Assembly: GCA_002319875.1 (NCBI GenBank)
Contig: DCFS01000295.1
Coordinates: 1,509 to 10,220, forward strand
Direction: 5' to 3'
DNA from: Treponema sp. UBA1798
GTDB lineage: Bacteria > Spirochaetota > Spirochaetia > Treponematales > Treponemataceae
Length of the DNA: 8,712 nt
In this document: positions 6,629 through 8,712 of the stretch, one piece after another
Position numbering within the stretch: position 1 is the stretch's first letter
Layout: the number at the start of each line of letters is the position of its first letter
Translations under genes and position numbers: made by a program
The notes under the pieces: generated by a model
What the model was told of the DNA's origin: nothing
The model's database searches: none
The model's input: the letters and a program-made list of their open reading frames with translations, nothing else

Positions 6629-6658
6629 TTGATATTACTACCGGATATGCAATATAAT
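6629..6658 (+). promoter_or_regulatory. Strong sigma70-type promoter for the duplicated tautomerase-like gene
   Basis: TTGATA (6629-6634) and a perfect TATAAT (6653-6658) are 18 bases apart. Transcription would start near 6665, only about 20 bases before the ATG at 6684. The short leader carries a near-perfect ribosome site, AAGGAGGT (6672-6679). Together these suggest robust expression. Confidence 0.7.
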
Positions 6659-6683
6659 ACGTTTTATCAAAAAGGAGGTCCGG

Positions 6684-7709
6684 ATGCCGCTTATTACCAT
6701 TCATATATTCCCTGAAATGGATGATGAAAAAAAAGGAGGGGCTGCACTCTGTCTTGCACAGACAGTGAGCCGTATACTCGGTACGGACATCCGCCTGTAT
6801 TCAGTGAGCGTAGAAGACGTTTCTGAACGTAACTGCAATGCAACGATTAATTGTACTGCCGACGGCGAAAAGCGCCTGATGCGTATATACCGTGGAAGCC
6901 CGTACTGCATGGACGAAAAAGAATTCCTTCGCCGTTTTGAAGAAAGCAGGCCCGATACGGGCGGGGAAGGTTTCTATCTTGATGAAAAGGAATTGTGTAC
7001 CTCTCATTATCCCGGTTCCACGTTTCTGTCTCACAAATTCGGAGTATATACGATTTCTACGGAAATGGAGCGGAGCGGACTGCTCCCCGTATTCAAAACT
7101 AAAGATAAAGAAAAAGCGTTTACCTGTTTCTACTATAAAATAATGGTTCAGTCGAATTATTACCGTCACTGTAAACTGAATCTATCGGACAGTTATTCAG
7201 GACCTCTTGCACTTATCACTATTCCTCTGTACGGAAGGCTCAGCAATACACTCAAAATGAAAACGTGCAGTGCTGCAGCCGGGGCCGTCGCATCGTCACT
7301 AGGTATCCGCAGTGACTGTATCTATGTGTGTGTTACAGATGTCACCAGAAAGGAACTGCAGATGTCATGCGGAAGCGACGGTATTTCCGAAAGCTCAAAA
7401 CTTTTCATCCGTGACGGCAGTGTATACCGCATGGAAAAAGAAGAGTTTCTCAGGCGTATTAAGGAAGAAAATCCTGATACCGGCGGATACGGATTCTTTT
7501 TGAACGGAAAACGGCTTTTTCCCAAGAAGGGCAATGAATATGACAAACTTGACTATAAAGACGGTACATGGGTTTATTATCGTAAGCGCAGCGGAGAACG
7601 CGGAAAAATAGAACTTGAAACAGCCGATGAAGTAAAAGCGTTTTCGAAACTGTACTGTTCAATTATGAGCGAGGTTTTTTTCTTGCGCTGCCGGCTGGCT
7701 GTAAAGTAG
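6684..7709 (+). CDS. Tandem-duplicated tautomerase-like protein of unknown function
   Basis: The 341-aa protein consists of two related units, residues 3-165 and 177-338, joined by a short linker. Each opens with a beta-alpha-beta stretch like the 4-oxalocrotonate tautomerase superfamily: LITIHIF, helix, YSVSVEDVSER in the first and LITIPLY, helix, IYVCVTDVTRKE in the second. The first begins Met-Pro, so methionine removal would expose the catalytic-type proline. The second has no free proline, and arginines equivalent to Arg11 and Arg39 of classical 4-OT are not obvious. The following region of about 110 residues is unrecognised but conserved between copies: EFLRR (80-84, 254-258), PDTGG.GF.L (90-99, 264-273) and a closing aromatic/Cys-rich helix (KAF...Y..IM...HCKL or RCRL). 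There is no signal peptide or membrane segment, so it should be cytoplasmic. It is divergent from the transporter-hydrolase pair. The superfamily link is moderate confidence; any activity is unproven. Confidence 0.85.
   Translation: MPLITIHIFPEMDDEKKGGAALCLAQTVSRILGTDIRLYSVSVEDVSERNCNATINCTADGEKRLMRIYRGSPYCMDEKEFLRRFEESRPDTGGEGFYLDEKELCTSHYPGSTFLSHKFGVYTISTEMERSGLLPVFKTKDKEKAFTCFYYKIMVQSNYYRHCKLNLSDSYSGPLALITIPLYGRLSNTLKMKTCSAAAGAVASSLGIRSDCIYVCVTDVTRKELQMSCGSDGISESSKLFIRDGSVYRMEKEEFLRRIKEENPDTGGYGFFLNGKRLFPKKGNEYDKLDYKDGTWVYYRKRSGERGKIELETADEVKAFSKLYCSIMSEVFFLRCRLAVK
6690..7178 (+). repeat. Protein-level repeat unit 1 (residues 3-165)
   Basis: This first copy of the unit of about 163 residues runs from LITI to HCKL. 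It aligns end to end with the second copy through LITI, the helix, the V-x-V-x-DV strand, EFLRR, PDTGG.GF and the C-terminal KAF...IM...C.L helix. It carries the N-terminal proline. Confidence 0.8.
7212..7697 (+). repeat. Protein-level repeat unit 2 (residues 177-338)
   Basis: This second copy runs from LITI to RCRL. The DNA of the two copies is clearly diverged, so the duplication is old rather than recent. It lacks a terminal proline, so at most one of the two tautomerase-like pockets could be of classical type. Confidence 0.8.
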
Positions 7710-7786
7710 TTCCGCCTGCCCCGTGTGCCTTCTATCGTAAGCTCTGCATTACATTCCTGATACCCTGTAAGGAAGAAATCCAATGC

Positions 7787-7815
7787 TTGAAAAAAGGACT
7801 TAATTCTTTTATGAT
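7787..7815 (+). promoter_or_regulatory. Promoter of the LRR lipoprotein gene
   Basis: TTGAAA (7787-7792) and TATGAT (7810-7815) are separated by an optimal 17 bases. The predicted transcription start is about 7822. This coincides with the only in-frame ATG upstream of the lipoprotein signal, so that ATG would be at the very 5' end of the mRNA. It supports ATG 7862 as the original start, with a leader of about 40 bases. Confidence 0.65.
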
Positions 7816-7821
7816 AAATTT

Positions 7822-8712
7822 ATGCTTCCCTGTAGTATAAACTTTCTCCGGAAAGCGGAATATGAAAAAAACATCCTTTTAAACCGTTTAGCGTGTGCTT
7901 TTCTGTTCCTTTTTATTTTGTGTGCCGGGTGCTTCCCTCTGCCGGCTGTTTTTCATCGTTATGACTATCATGATCCCGATGCAAACAGGTTTGACCTGTA
8001 TCAGGAAAGTGGTGACTGGGTTTATATACTGAAAGATGATCATACGGTCCTTATTGTTGATTACACGGGTAACGGCGGCGATGTTGTTATTCCGTCTTCC
8101 ATCGGCGGATATCCGGTTACGGCACTCGGAGGGCGTCTTTTCTGCTGGGCTCCAATACACGATGTTCCCGTGATACGTTCCGTTTTTATTCCGGAAACAG
8201 TAACATTTATAGCCAGCTTTATTTTCAAGTGGATGGATGAAGCAGGCGGTTGTAACGTTGAAACGATGAGAGTCGCACAATCGAACCCTGTGTATGAAAT
8301 TTATGACGGCGGGTTGTATAATAAAAAAGAAAAATCACTGCATACGTGTATTTTATCGGAGCCCGGTCTGTCCGGCAGCTTTACGGTAAAAGACGGAACT
8401 GAGATACTGGGCCCGCGTTCCATCAAGCCGGGTGTATTTGAAGAAATATATCTGCCTGATACATTGAAGGAAATAGCGGATTCCGCTTTGGGAAAAGAAA
8501 CTCATCCCGCTGCCCTTGTTATGGAGATTCCCCGTTCGGTAGAAAAAATTCCCCTTGATACTGTCTGGCCTTCAGGTGTGTCTTTCTCGCCGGATAATCA
8601 GACTTATGAGGTTACGGGGGACTGTATCTATAATAAAAAGACGCAGGTACTCCTGTCTGCGCTTGATACAAATCAGCGCACTTATGCAATAAAACCGGGG
8701 ACCCGGCGGATA
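7822..8712 (+). CDS. BspA-like leucine-rich-repeat lipoprotein, 3' end beyond window, apparent frameshift at its start
   Basis: The frame is open from ATG 7822 to the window end (297 codons, unfinished). A lipoprotein signal follows: a hydrophobic LACAFLFLFI core and the lipobox LCAGC, so the protein should be lipid-anchored. The mature part holds BspA/LRR_5-type repeats: VVIPSSIGGYPVTALGG, SVFIPETVTFIASFIF, IYLPDTLKEIADSAL and VMEIPRSVEKIP. Between them are inserts of the GLYNKKEKSL and CIYNKKTQVL kind, typical of this family. Proteins of this family are surface or adhesion proteins in treponemes and Bacteroidetes; that role is inferred. The natural start seems to be ATG 7862, after GGAAAGCGGAAT, but it reads MKKTSF and stops at 7880-7882. 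One extra A in the A7 tract (7865-7871) would give MKKNILLNRLACAFLF, a textbook signal. As written, translation must use 7822, with an odd 22-residue charged leader and no nearby ribosome site. Confidence 0.8.
   Translation, partial: MLPCSINFLRKAEYEKNILLNRLACAFLFLFILCAGCFPLPAVFHRYDYHDPDANRFDLYQESGDWVYILKDDHTVLIVDYTGNGGDVVIPSSIGGYPVTALGGRLFCWAPIHDVPVIRSVFIPETVTFIASFIFKWMDEAGGCNVETMRVAQSNPVYEIYDGGLYNKKEKSLHTCILSEPGLSGSFTVKDGTEILGPRSIKPGVFEEIYLPDTLKEIADSALGKETHPAALVMEIPRSVEKIPLDTVWPSGVSFSPDNQTYEVTGDCIYNKKTQVLLSALDTNQRTYAIKPGTRRI

Noticed and set aside
6717..6740. A8 tract followed by an SD-like AAGGAGG inside the 6684 gene as a programmed frameshift site
   Set aside because: The zero frame stays open through the whole protein, and the SD-like sequence is downstream rather than upstream of the tract.
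7754..7774. Possible terminator after the duplicated tautomerase-like gene
   Set aside because: The TTCCT/AGGAA stem is only five pairs with an 11-base loop and has no T-tract, so it is too weak to call.
7888..8280. 130-codon minus-strand frame
   Set aside because: It is the antisense shadow of the LRR lipoprotein, which has a promoter, signal peptide and family repeats on the plus strand.
1..8712. CRISPR array, insertion sequence, tRNA or phage genes
   Set aside because: No regularly spaced repeats, transposase motifs, tRNA cloverleaf or phage structural genes were seen on either strand.

Overview
The window carries ordinary bacterial chromosome content of moderate, roughly 40% GC, with AT-rich intergenic stretches. 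The mix of genes suggests a host-associated anaerobe and best fits a treponeme-like spirochaete: an exported SH3/beta-propeller protein, a BspA-like leucine-rich-repeat lipoprotein with a loose lipobox, and intestinal-type transport and hydrolase genes. That assignment is inference; there is no rRNA or marker gene here to prove it.

Layout. At 1-41 (minus) is the first dozen codons of a gene that runs off the left edge. A large secreted protein follows at 105-1991 (minus), with a signal peptide, a bacterial SH3 domain and PD40/WD40-like propeller blades. An intergenic block at 1992-2317 holds two inverted repeats. A TetR-family repressor (2318-2875, minus) is divergent from an HXXEE-family membrane protein (2990-3640, plus); their shared 114-bp spacer contains an extended -10 promoter and a possible operator. 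Next comes a convergent region (3641-3933) with a headless coding fragment and a 16-bp perfect hairpin.

The minus-strand pair 6429-5233 (polytopic transporter-like protein) and 5094-3934 (M20D amidohydrolase) looks like an uptake-and-hydrolysis operon for an N-acyl or N-aroyl amino acid or similar conjugate. Its promoter region (6430-6683) is shared with a divergent plus-strand gene and carries a 10-bp inverted repeat.

The divergent gene (6684-7709) is the most novel item. It encodes a protein made of two tandem copies of a unit of about 163 residues. Each copy opens with a beta-alpha-beta segment resembling the 4-oxalocrotonate tautomerase superfamily and continues into an unrecognised domain with a conserved EFLRR...PDTGG.GF signature. 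Only the first copy can expose an N-terminal proline.

The window ends in a BspA-like LRR lipoprotein (to 8712, unfinished). Its natural start appears to be knocked out of frame by one missing A in an A7 tract. A second A-tract, downstream of the amidohydrolase, shows the same one-A-short pattern. This points either to homopolymer undercalling in the assembly or to slippage-based variation.
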